Shown here in pieces: positions 1 to 8,253 of a stretch of 64,000 nt of DNA. The notes beneath the pieces are model-generated. The model saw only the letters and a list, made by a program, of their open reading frames with translations. It made no database searches and had not been told where the DNA came from. Both the position numbers and the translations under genes were made by a program. Position 1 is the first letter of the stretch. The number at the start of each line of letters is the position of its first letter. Origin of the DNA: Blautia schinkii DSM 10518 (lineage in GTDB: Bacteria > Bacillota > Clostridia > Lachnospirales > Lachnospiraceae); NCBI GenBank assembly GCA_000702025.1, contig JNKJ01000037.1, forward strand, positions 1 to 64,000. The letters are read 5' to 3'.

Positions 1-142
1 CGCTGTCTTGTCAGGCATTTTGCGGAAGCGCGCCTGAAAATCCATTGCCTACGGAGACTTAGACTCGAACGCTCTTCGTGAGAGTCTTAGTCGCAGTTGG
101 CAATTAGTTGAAGGGAAGCGAGCAATGCCTGACAAGACAGCG
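1..142. repeat. Large structured inverted repeat
   Basis: A perfect 19-bp inverted repeat pairs positions 1-19 with 124-142 (arm begins CGCTGTCTTGTCAGGC). Inside it, ATTGCC at 44-49 pairs with GGCAAT at 99-104, and CTCT at 72-75 can pair with AGAG at 81-84, so the whole unit could fold as one nested stem. No reading frame of note lies inside. The left arm starts at base 1 of the window, so the repeat may extend further left. It could be a dispersed palindromic repeat, a miniature mobile element or a structured RNA; I cannot tell which. Confidence 0.6.
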
Positions 143-217
143 CCAGCGCCGCGCCCCCAATTTCATTCCCGTTACCGTTCAACACCTTCCCAGGGGACCC
201 CCTTCCCCACTTTTTTG

Positions 218-246
218 TTTACATAACGCTTGTATTTGGATATAAT
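218..246 (+). promoter_or_regulatory. Sigma-A type promoter
   Basis: TTTACA at 218-223 and TATAAT at 241-246 are separated by 17 bp. The promoter lies about 47 bp upstream of the ATG at 293. It rules out the in-frame ATG at 230, which lies upstream of the -10 box and hence of the transcription start. Confidence 0.7.
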
Positions 247-292
247 AGAACCACACCCCATGAAATTCAAAAAATTATTTCGGAGGACACCC

Positions 293-670
293 ATGCCACA
301 AGCAGAAATTTTACTCTATAATTTCACAGATGATGAACGAACCCGCCTGCTACGCCGTTACCTAAATAAATCCAAAATCACCCACCACACAATACGCACC
401 CCAGAGTTCCTTCACCCGCTGGGATATCTTTTCGCCATACCCGGCTTCAATCCCTGCGCACAGTTTAATCTCGGCGGAAACTTTACCGACGAAATGCTGG
501 TAATGAAAGACTTTTCAAACGAACAGCTCGATGATTTTCTGGACTTTTTCAAGAAAAACAACCTTGCTCCCGTAGCTCTTAAGGCCATTCTCACCCCAGT
601 CAATCAGACCTGGAACTCTCTGCAGCTTCACGCCGAATTACTGGAAGAGCGTGCTGCAATGGATAAATAA
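293..670 (+). CDS. DUF3783-like conserved protein
   Basis: Protein of 125 residues, cytosolic, with no signal peptide or membrane segment. It resembles the DUF3783 family of small Firmicutes proteins of unknown role: a short alpha/beta region at the N-terminus and a charged C-terminal helix (LLEERAAMDK). The start at 293 is chosen because CGGAGGA precedes it by 6-8 bases and because the promoter -10 box lies at 241-246. It is monocistronic, with a terminator hairpin directly behind it. The family assignment is from memory of the sequence style; the function is unknown. Confidence 0.7.
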   Translation: MPQAEILLYNFTDDERTRLLRRYLNKSKITHHTIRTPEFLHPLGYLFAIPGFNPCAQFNLGGNFTDEMLVMKDFSNEQLDDFLDFFKKNNLAPVALKAILTPVNQTWNSLQLHAELLEERAAMDK

Positions 671-680
671 ATACAAAAAA

Positions 681-726
681 CGGCCGAGAAAAGGACAAGC
701 CCCTCAACAATGTCCTTTTCCAGCCG
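681..726. terminator. Bidirectional terminator hairpin
   Basis: CGGC at 681-684 and AAAAGGACA ending at 697 pair with TGTCCTTTT at 711-719 and GCCG near 723-726, followed by ATTTTATTT on the plus strand and preceded by an A-run that gives T on the minus strand. It sits between two convergent genes. Confidence 0.7.
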
Positions 727-858
727 TATTTTATTTATATCACATCTTACCTATAAAACCTATTACTTATGTGCCATCCTATTTATATAGCAACCTATAT
801 CTTCACTAATCCTATATCATTTCCCATCCGATATAACTTCATAGTTACATTTGACTCC

Positions 859-2214
859 CTACTTCTCGTCAAACCCAAATATAACTTTCTCATCCAAGGA
901 ATAATTCTGGTACTTCCTGACAATCCTGCCATTTTGCACCACAATCACTATATCGCTGATTCCCGCAATCTCATGGTAATCATTAGATACAAGCACAATC
1001 CCGCTGCCCCGGCGCTTAAGCTCATTGATGATATTATAAATATCAATCTTGGAAATCACATCAATGTTATCCGTCGGATTGTTAAAAATATACAACTCCC
1101 CTTCGGACAAAATATTCCTTGCAATGAGCACCTTCTTCTGATATCCGACGCTGATATGCTCAATCATATCCTCCGGGTTTGCGTCAATCGAGAGTTTGTC
1201 CAGATATGCCTTGCAGATTTCCCGCTGTCTCTTCTTGTCACGGCACTGCACCCGCATTGCATATGGAAGCATGTTCTCCAGCACAGTTTTGCCTTCAAAT
1301 AAATACTTCTCTATCTCGTTTGTGTTGAGCATAACAATTCCTGCGTCCAGCGCATCCTTAGGAGTGAGAACCCTTACCTCTTTCTCACGATACAAAGTTT
1401 TTCCGTGGTGCACACCGTGGAAAAGAATCTCTTCAATAGATGCCGGGCCCTCCTTGTCGAGTCCCAGGACGCCTACAATTTCGCCCTCCCGCACATACAT
1501 AGAAAAATCCTGTATTTTACTATTGGACACATGCTGGAACTCGAGAATCTTCGCCTGTGCAGGAATGATCGTTTTCGGCGGCCGTTCGGCCATGATGCGG
1601 AACATCATATCGAACACGCTGTCCGCATGCATCTCTTCCTTATTAATCGTCTCAACCACATGGGCATCCATCAAAACGCTGATCCTGTCAGACACACGAA
1701 CCACCTTGTCAATCTGGTGGGAAATATACATAATGCCTGTACCGCTGCTGCAAAGATTATCAATGATTCGTTCCATAACACGCAGATACTTTTCATTCAC
1801 ATTTGAATCCAGTTCATCAATCAGCAGAATTTTAGGCTGAAACAAGCTGATGCGCAGAAGCTCCAGTACACCTTTCAGAGAAGTGGACAGCTCGCTCACC
1901 TTACTCTCCGGAGTACACTCAAGCCCAAATTCGTGGATGGCGCTTACAAGCTGCCGTTCTATTTTCTTCTGGTTTCGCATGATTCCAAACAGCCTGCCGC
2001 CCTTGATATTATTCAGTCCAAACAACATATTATCAAGCACTGAAAGCTCCGGAAGCAGGGTGGAACGGCAGTCTGCGTAAAAAATCCCTGCGCGCATTGC
2101 CTTCTGTATATCCCAGCTTTTCATCTCCAGACGGTCAAGGAATATCCGTCCGCTGTCCATCTGGATCATACCCGCCATAATCCTTGCCATGGTACTTTTG
2201 CCTGCCTGTGTCAA
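859..2214 (-). pseudogene. 5'-truncated sugar ABC transporter ATPase
   Basis: Encodes about 451 residues of a duplicated ATP-binding protein of the RbsA/MglA sugar-import type, with two nucleotide-binding domains in one chain. The first domain begins inside its Walker A (TQAGKST) and keeps a Walker B (ILLIDE) and a switch His (ISHQ). The second has a degenerate Walker A, as is common in this family. The roughly 30-40 residues expected before Walker A are missing, and upstream codons to about 2240 bear no resemblance to the family, so the gene is truncated near 2215-2225. No permease or sugar-binding protein is adjacent. It is probably non-functional chromosomal background cut by an old rearrangement. 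Confidence 0.75.
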
Positions 2215-2259
2215 GTAAGAACCAAAAAAAATTATAACAATATTCCTAAAAAAACACAG

Positions 2260-2287
2260 CTAATAAGCAAGCTCTATTGCTGATTAG
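2260..2287. terminator. Hairpin with T-runs on both sides
   Basis: CTAAT-A-AGCAA pairs with TTGCT-G-ATTAG. It is followed by TTCTATTTTTTTA on plus, and TTTTTTT follows within about 5 bases on minus. It lies next to the break point of the truncated ATPase gene, so it probably came with the rearranged flank. Confidence 0.5.
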
Positions 2288-2847
2288 TTCTATTTTTTTA
2301 ATGGTACACCGCACCATAGACTGGTGCGGCTGCATATTATCTCACCCCTTGTACCATGGGAGCATGTAGATTAGGTATAACCGCAACCTTCCTGACACTT
2401 TACAGCACCCTTACTCACTGTTCATGCCTCCAGCGCTACCTGGACCGCGATTCTAATATTACGGAGGTATCATTATCATTCTGGGTTTTAGACCGCTGGT
2501 TATATGGTCCAAGAAAAAGTGCCGCTCATACCTTTACTTCTTCTATTACGATTCCTGACATTTACCTTGTAGTTATATTCAAGGCAGGTATATCGTGGCG
2601 TAGCTCATTGCCTTCTCTTCATGCTTTTAAGCATGTCCAAAATGTTTAGTATCTCAAAAGATGAATTCCAACATGTCATTTATGTCATAAAAAAGTCAGA
2701 ATGCATCTACCATGCTGATATTCTATTGTCAAGGTACAAACCTGAATTATCCAATTCAGTAACCACATCAGTTATACATAACTAAATCATTTGATGTGTA
2801 TGAATCTATTCTACGATGATTTTCTCTTTTTATCCATTGACTGACAG
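2288..2847. other. Stretch without a recognisable gene
   Basis: About 560 bases between two broken genes. A CCGCACC/GGTGCGG hairpin lies at 2309-2329. A 97-codon plus-strand open frame (2356-2649) has no ribosome binding site, low-complexity composition and no family resemblance, so I do not call it. The stretch may be a degraded mobile element. Confidence 0.4.
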
Positions 2848-3120
2848 TCCATTGACCCCGAAAAATTTATGAAGAAAATTTCTGTGGTATTTCAGAAGGT
2901 TTATTTATTTCAGGATACGATTGCAAACAATATACGCTATGGAAAAAATGCCACTCATGAAGAAATTGAACAGGCAACAAAATTGGCAAACTGCTACAAT
3001 TTTATTATGGAGCAGCGAGGGGTGATTCTACTTTATCCGGTGGTGAAAAGCAACATATTTCTATTGGAAGAGCCATGCTGAAAAATGCGGCTGTTGTATT
3101 GCTTGACGAAAGACTTTTAT
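2848..3120 (+). pseudogene. Decayed ABC exporter ATPase fragment
   Basis: One frame (2848-3020) encodes the Q-loop part of an exporter-type nucleotide-binding domain: SIDPEKFMKKISVVFQKVYL, then QDTIANNIRYG. A second frame (about 3054-3110) encodes the signature and Walker B: LSGGEKQ, GRAMLKNA, VVLLDE. The two pieces are out of frame and the rest of the gene is gone. The sequence is close in style to the intact half-transporter at 33722-35446 (ISMVFQKVYLFHDTIENNI), so this is probably a relic of an additional copy of the same transporter type. Confidence 0.8.
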
Positions 3121-3155
3121 ACACGATTAAAATGATAATCATAAACTAAAATATA

Positions 3156-3195
3156 AATATCCCTGATTGATCTTGTATTGTCAATCAGGGATATT
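3156..3195. terminator. 15-bp perfect hairpin
   Basis: AATATCCCTGATTGA at 3156-3170 pairs perfectly with 3181-3195 around a 10-base loop. The T-rich tract after it is weak. It follows the exporter remnant on plus and probably was its terminator. From here to 3573 I see no gene. Confidence 0.5.
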
Positions 3196-3573
3196 CCTGC
3201 ATACTTCTCTTATTTTGCAATTTCATTTTGGTTAGTGGTTAGCAGCCCCTCCATGGTTTGTATTACGTAAATATTTTCACGTTTCATGTGACTTTTTCAA
3301 TGTTTTACTAGTTCATGGTAATGATATGTTGATACGGAAATAAAATTACAAAACCAGTCCAAACTGTCCCAGCATAGAGCCAGCATCGAATCTAGTTTAT
3401 ATTTTAACATATGAAAGGTGATATCGCAAATTAATACAGGGGGCAGTAATACATAAATTTACATAGAGGGAGCGTACGGAGACCGTTTTGCTTCTTTTAT
3501 GCATGAATAAGGGGAGCTGCAGTTCCATAACTGATTTCTCAACTATTTTGCAACAGCCCCATCATCTTGCAAT

Positions 3574-3993
3574 TTAAACGGTTCTTCTGGCTTCATATGC
3601 TGGATAATTATGATGTGTATTTCTCTTATGATTCCCAGCACTACTCTTTTCGTGGTTTCTTATGATATCTATATTGTTTTTTATTGTTTCTACAGTATTT
3701 AATAAAAATTCCATCTCCACTTCCGAGCATTCTTTTAATATTGATAATAGACGCAACACTAAATCGGAATGTCTTTCGCTCTTTTCTGTTTCCGTTATCA
3801 TAATGGGGACTGCATTTAACGCGTACAAAATTTTGCTATATGTTTTCATGCCAATCATTCTGGAACCACTCTCCACTTTGCTTAAGTGGCTTAACGAAAT
3901 TTCAGCTGACTCAGCTAATTCTTCCTGTGTCATATCTCTTTCCTCGCGCAGCCTTTTAATTTCTTCTGCTATGGAATAAACATGGTGTATCAT
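3574..3993 (-). CDS. XRE-family transcriptional regulator
   Basis: Protein of 139 residues with an N-terminal helix-turn-helix (about 8-62: IKRLREERDMTQEELAESA, then SLSHLSKVESGSR) and a conserved C-terminal domain (LLSILKECSEVEMEFLLNTV). The same two-part architecture recurs at 42115-42477 and 44158-44529, making a local paralogous family. The start has GAGGAG about 9 bases upstream. It lies 19 bases downstream of the DtxR-type gene and is probably co-transcribed with it. The target is unknown. Confidence 0.85.
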   Translation of the reverse strand: MIHHVYSIAEEIKRLREERDMTQEELAESAEISLSHLSKVESGSRMIGMKTYSKILYALNAVPIMITETEKSERHSDLVLRLLSILKECSEVEMEFLLNTVETIKNNIDIIRNHEKSSAGNHKRNTHHNYPAYEARRTV

Positions 3994-4012
3994 ACGTTCT
4001 GTTCTCCTCTAA

Positions 4013-4399
4013 TCAATGTGTGTTTTCATCTTCCTCTTTTCTTAACAGATGTCTTTTTAGTTTCTGGAATGTCTCATCACTGATTGCATGTTCCAGCCGG
4101 CAAGCCTCTTCTTCCGCAATGGCAGGGTCGATTCCGGCATCAATAAGCTGATTCGTAAAGAATTGGTGACGCTCAAATATTGTTTCAGCTATTTCACGGC
4201 CCGTAACGGTTAAATGAAGATAGCCGTCAGTGTCCGTTGTCAAATAACCGCCATTACGTAGAACCATCACTGCATGGCTGATGCTGGGTTTGGCATACCC
4301 CATGTGTCGGGCGAGATCAACCGAGCGTACCATACCTTTTTGCTTTTGCAGAATTAACACCGCTTCCAGGTAATTCTCTCCTGATTCATGAAGTTTCAG
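4013..4399 (-). CDS. DtxR/MntR-family metalloregulator, CTG start likely
   Basis: About 128 residues: winged helix (SGENYLEAVLIL, then RSVDLARHMGYAKPSISHAV) and a dimerization/metal region with acidic and His residues (EEACRLEHAISDE). No SH3-like third domain, so it resembles MntR in size. The family represses metal-uptake genes when loaded with Fe2+ or Mn2+. The frame before the GTG at 4360 encodes the conserved first helix (LKLHESGENYLEA), so that GTG is too late. The only plausible start is CTG at 4399, 10 bases after AGGAGG; an out-of-frame ATGCAGCGCTGA micro-ORF overlaps it. It lies just after the MATE gene. It is a good candidate to bind the GTTAG-N6-CTAAC sites found upstream of the siderophore-type operons; this link is inference. 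Confidence 0.8.
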   Translation of the reverse strand: MKLHESGENYLEAVLILQKQKGMVRSVDLARHMGYAKPSISHAVMVLRNGGYLTTDTDGYLHLTVTGREIAETIFERHQFFTNQLIDAGIDPAIAEEEACRLEHAISDETFQKLKRHLLRKEEDENTH

Positions 4400-4447
4400 C
4401 GCTGCATCACCTCCTGTGTTTCGATACTGTTTAGAAAAACAGATTTC

Positions 4448-5821
4448 TTACTTCCCTGAAGCTTTTAACGCATCCATTCTTCTAAACTCATTTATCATCA
4501 TACCAACCGCAACAATAAATACTGTCACATCAGTAATAAGCGGAGCAGCAAATACGCCATGTACACCAAATCCGGCAATATAAGGCATGATGATGGCTGC
4601 TGGTATGTAAATGGCTATCTGGCGTAAGATAACCAGAACACTCGCTTTTGTAGCTCTTCCGAGGGACTGCATCAGGGTCAGAACCACAATCCAGACTCCT
4701 AATAAAATATATGACAGGAAGAACAGACGGAAATCCCCTACTCCCAGTTCCACTACGGACGGCGTTGTAATGAACATAGAGAGAATTGTCTTCGGTACTA
4801 ACATAATCGGCAAATAGAAAATAAGCGCTAATAAAGTTGCTGTGATTGCAAACACTTTCGTGATGTGCTTTACCCGGTCGTATTGTTTTGCACCGTAATT
4901 GGTTCCGACCGCCGGCTGATATCCCTGGGAAAGTCCCCATAAAGGAATAAATGCAAAAGACACTACCCGGTATGTTGCGCCGAGTATAATCTGCCATGTG
5001 TCTCCTCCATGCTGCGCCGCAAGATTATAAAGTGCAGTTTGCTGTACCAGCATCATCACCTGCATCAGCATCGCAGAAAAACCTACTCCGATGATTTCCG
5101 AGAAAAGCGTTCTTTCAATGCGAATTGCATTGATTCTCACAGTCTTACTCCTTCGCTTAAAATACCAAAGAGAAGCCATTGCATACGCGACCTGCGAAGC
5201 CACGGTTGCATATGCAGCTCCATCAATACCCATGCCATAAGATTTTAGAAGTAAAATGAAAATCGGGTCAAGTATAATATTCATGATAGCAGAACCGGCG
5301 CTAAAGAGCATTGCCTGTTTCAACAATCCCTCACCACGCATAATCATATTTGAGGACTGTGCAAAATTGACAAACAGACTGCCTGCAAAGATGATGCGTA
5401 AATACCGGAGCGCCAGCTCCAGAATTTCTCCGCTTGCACCAGAAAGCATTAAAATTTGTTTCGTAAAAATCATGCCTATCGCCATGATGATAAGAGAAAA
5501 AATCAAATTCATGGCGATCAGATTTCCCATTATCTTGTCAATTGTAGACTGATCCCTTTTTCCAATCGCCCTGGATAGGATTGAAGCGGAGCCGATACCG
5601 ATGAGTGTGGAAATCCCACTATTGGCAAGCGTAAATGGATAGGACACAGATACCGCTGCCATAGCGTTGTCTCCTACCATTTGACCGACATAAACTCCAT
5701 CCATAAAATTGTAAAGCCCAACAACCACCATGCCGATAATCGCAGGTACGCTAAGTTTTAATACTAAACTTTGCGGGCTGTCATGAAGCAGCATAGACCG
5801 AGTATCATTTTTATTTGACAT
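4448..5821 (-). CDS. MATE-family efflux transporter
   Basis: Integral membrane protein of 457 residues with about twelve hydrophobic segments in two similar halves, typical in length for MATE/NorM-type cation-coupled multidrug exporters. The N-terminal motif (SVPAIIGMVVVGLYNFMDGV, then VGQMVGDNAMAA) is characteristic of the Clostridia MATE subgroup. The start follows GGAAGTGATTCT. It is in the minus-strand series TetR-MATE-DtxR-XRE, downstream of an ABC pair. A role in exporting the locus' product is possible from context only; it may equally be a general drug exporter. Confidence 0.85.
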   Translation of the reverse strand: MSNKNDTRSMLLHDSPQSLVLKLSVPAIIGMVVVGLYNFMDGVYVGQMVGDNAMAAVSVSYPFTLANSGISTLIGIGSASILSRAIGKRDQSTIDKIMGNLIAMNLIFSLIIMAIGMIFTKQILMLSGASGEILELALRYLRIIFAGSLFVNFAQSSNMIMRGEGLLKQAMLFSAGSAIMNIILDPIFILLLKSYGMGIDGAAYATVASQVAYAMASLWYFKRRSKTVRINAIRIERTLFSEIIGVGFSAMLMQVMMLVQQTALYNLAAQHGGDTWQIILGATYRVVSFAFIPLWGLSQGYQPAVGTNYGAKQYDRVKHITKVFAITATLLALIFYLPIMLVPKTILSMFITTPSVVELGVGDFRLFFLSYILLGVWIVVLTLMQSLGRATKASVLVILRQIAIYIPAAIIMPYIAGFGVHGVFAAPLITDVTVFIVAVGMMINEFRRMDALKASGK

Positions 5822-5857
5822 AGAATCACTTCCTTATCTTTTTTTACTGTCCATATT

Positions 5858-6478
5858 TTAAGTTACCGGAAATTGCTTTATTTTCAAAAGAGCTGTGTCC
5901 CAGCCTGATATATGCAGCTGGATTAACCGCTCAATCATCTCATTCTCCACATAAAGCTTGTCATGAAGAATAAAATCAAAAAATGTTTTGTAAAAAGTCC
6001 GGGTAAGTAAACATATCACATCATCTGTCAGCTGTCTGTAAATCAGCTTATCCGGCCACAGCAAGTCGGAATTTTCTGGTTCAATATCGGCCAACTTACA
6101 CACATAGCCTTCATAGAATGTTCCCTCCGCACAGTCTGCCAATAACTTTGTTTCCTCACGCCAGTTGTTGATATAATCTGCTATCATTGGTATGACTTCC
6201 CTGTAATATGGTCCGTAAAGTTGTTCTCCTTCATATTTTTTTATTCCACGCATATGATTTAAACATACCTGCATAATGTCTTTCAGCCCATCTGCCGTTT
6301 CTCCAACCAATGCGTTAAACAGTTTCTCCTTACTTTTGTATCGCGTATATATGGAGCCGGTTGTCGTGCCTGCATTACAGGCAATATCCCGCAGAAAGGC
6401 ATTCCTATAACCCTTCTTAAATTCAGCCATTGCGCTTTTTAAGATAGCATCTCCCGTGGCGTCACAAGATTTCATCAT
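5858..6478 (-). CDS. TetR-family regulator
   Basis: Protein of 206 residues with an N-terminal TetR helix-turn-helix (about 10-55: ILKSAMAEFKKGYRNAFLRD, then TTTGSIYTRYKSKEKLFNAL) and a divergent ligand-binding C-terminal half. It is 37 bases downstream of the ABC half-transporter gene ending at 6516 and 36 bases upstream of the MATE gene, on the same strand, so it probably regulates this transporter block. No own promoter or operator could be picked out in the 37-base gap. Confidence 0.8.
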   Translation of the reverse strand: MMKSCDATGDAILKSAMAEFKKGYRNAFLRDIACNAGTTTGSIYTRYKSKEKLFNALVGETADGLKDIMQVCLNHMRGIKKYEGEQLYGPYYREVIPMIADYINNWREETKLLADCAEGTFYEGYVCKLADIEPENSDLLWPDKLIYRQLTDDVICLLTRTFYKTFFDFILHDKLYVENEMIERLIQLHISGWDTALLKIKQFPVT

Positions 6479-6515
6479 GTCTTTTTACCCTGTAAACTTT
6501 ATTATCATCTGTTCC

Positions 6516-8249
6516 TTAGACTGACCAGCCAAGACTTTCCTGCTGTATATAGAATAATTTGCTGTACAGTCCTTTTTGTTCAAGAAGCTCTTTGTGAGTC
6601 CCCTGTTCCACCAGTTCCCCCTCGTTCAATACCAGGATTTGGTCGGCATCTACTACTGTCCGCAGACGATGGGCAATCATTATAACTGTTTTCCCTTCTA
6701 CAAGTCTGGCAATGGCCTGTTGAATCAATACCTCGTTCTCCGGGTCAAGGGAAGCGGTTGCCTCATCCAGCAGAATAATGGGAGCATTTTTTAATAGTGC
6801 GCGGGCAATGGAAATACGCTGCCTCTCTCCGCCTGACAAGGTACTGCCATTTTCACCAAGGGTCGTGTCATACCCCTCCGGCAGCCGTCTGATAAACTCA
6901 TCACAATGAGCTGCTTTTGCAGCCGATACAACCTGCTCATCACTGGCATTCATATTTCCAATTCTAATATTATTAAACACCGTGTCATTAAATAAGGTCA
7001 CATCCTGAAAAACAAATGACATGCTACGCATTAAATATTCTGGTTCAATTTGTTTCAGGTCCTTACCGCCGATTGTCACAGTACCTTTATCTACATCCCA
7101 AAAGCGGGCAATGAGTTTTGCCAGGGTACTCTTTCCGCTTCCGGACGGTCCAACCAGGGCAGTAATGCTACCTGTATTTATTTTTGCCGAAACATTTTTT
7201 ACTACATCTTCTTTTCCATAGGCAAATGTAACCTGATTTAACTCGATATCATAATCCTTAATGTCCTGTTCTTCTCCCTCCATTGCCGGTGTTGTCAGCA
7301 GTATACGCATCCGCTTTGTAACCGTTCCCAGATGGAACAAACTGGTAAGCTGTGATAGGATAGATAATATCGGTCCATAAATTTGTGTAGAAAACATCAA
7401 TAAAACCAGGAGGGGGTATAATTCAATCTGTCCACCTGTAATCAGGACTGTACCGATAAATATAGTGATTCCCAGGCTTGCCTGTAAAATCAGGCTCGCA
7501 CATTGCACAAGAATACCGGAAGCCAATTCCACTTTAATTGCCGTCTTTTTCATTGCCAGGAGAGCCTTATTCAGTGTCTGAAAACGTTCTCCGCTCAAGC
7601 CACAGGATTTGATAATCTTGATTCCCTCCAAATACTCCTGAATCTGACTGGACGCCGCCAGTTTCACCCCCACCTGCTGGTCAAACAGGTGTAATTGCAG
7701 TTTACGGCCGCACCATATTATAAAGAAGCAGACAGGCATGGTACAAAATATTGCTAATGCCATGCGCCAGTCAAAAAAGGCCAGACATACGCATGTAAGT
7801 GTAACCGATATAATATTTGCTATGAGCGGAGGAATCGTACTGCTAAGCATGGATTCCATGCTGGCACAATCAGCCATCATATTTGTAGTTATATCTGACA
7901 AGTCTTTTGTGTTAAAAAAGCTCATAGGAAGCCTTCTTAAATGTTCAGCAATCCGTAACCGCGTGTTGCTTGCTTCCTTATATGACGCAAGGTAAGTTTT
8001 TTTATAATCATTCTTGGCAGCGATAAAGACCAGGATTGTTGCAAGCACTCCGATCACCAATAATACCCACATAGTTGACCAGGATATCTCCTGCCCCATA
8101 AAGGGCTTTAAAAGCTGGCCGAACAACAGAATTGGAATCGCAGATGAAAGCATAATGGACAGGTTTGTCAATGTGCAGGCAAAAATCGCTTTTTTAAGGT
8201 CTGAATATCCTTTATCAGATAATAACAGTCGTTCTTGTAAAAATTTCAT
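6516..8249 (-). CDS. ABC half-transporter, YbtQ/IrtB-like (pair 1, second gene)
   Basis: Protein of 577 residues with an exporter-fold membrane domain (about 1-320, six hydrophobic segments) and an ATPase domain with Walker A GPSGSGKST (about 365), signature LSGGERQRISIARA, Walker B IILLDEATASLD and the AHRL switch. It starts 4 bases after the partner gene ends, so the two presumably form a heterodimer. YbtPQ and IrtAB have this fold yet import ferric siderophores; next to an NRPS locus of that chemistry an uptake role is plausible. Export of a peptide or drug cannot be excluded from sequence. Confidence 0.85.
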   Translation of the reverse strand: MKFLQERLLLSDKGYSDLKKAIFACTLTNLSIMLSSAIPILLFGQLLKPFMGQEISWSTMWVLLVIGVLATILVFIAAKNDYKKTYLASYKEASNTRLRIAEHLRRLPMSFFNTKDLSDITTNMMADCASMESMLSSTIPPLIANIISVTLTCVCLAFFDWRMALAIFCTMPVCFFIIWCGRKLQLHLFDQQVGVKLAASSQIQEYLEGIKIIKSCGLSGERFQTLNKALLAMKKTAIKVELASGILVQCASLILQASLGITIFIGTVLITGGQIELYPLLVLLMFSTQIYGPILSILSQLTSLFHLGTVTKRMRILLTTPAMEGEEQDIKDYDIELNQVTFAYGKEDVVKNVSAKINTGSITALVGPSGSGKSTLAKLIARFWDVDKGTVTIGGKDLKQIEPEYLMRSMSFVFQDVTLFNDTVFNNIRIGNMNASDEQVVSAAKAAHCDEFIRRLPEGYDTTLGENGSTLSGGERQRISIARALLKNAPIILLDEATASLDPENEVLIQQAIARLVEGKTVIMIAHRLRTVVDADQILVLNEGELVEQGTHKELLEQKGLYSKLFYIQQESLGWSV

Positions 8250-8253
8250 TTCG

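Noticed and set aside
1196..1840. Long plus-strand open frames opposite the sugar ABC ATPase and other genes
   Set aside because: Shadows of the true minus-strand reading frames; no binding sites and no family likeness.
2356..2649. 97-codon plus-strand open frame
   Set aside because: No ribosome binding site, unusual composition, no family likeness; lies in degraded DNA.
3231..3244. GTTAG-TG-GTTAG half-sites resembling the locus operator
   Set aside because: Direct and not inverted, and not upstream of a gene of the regulon.
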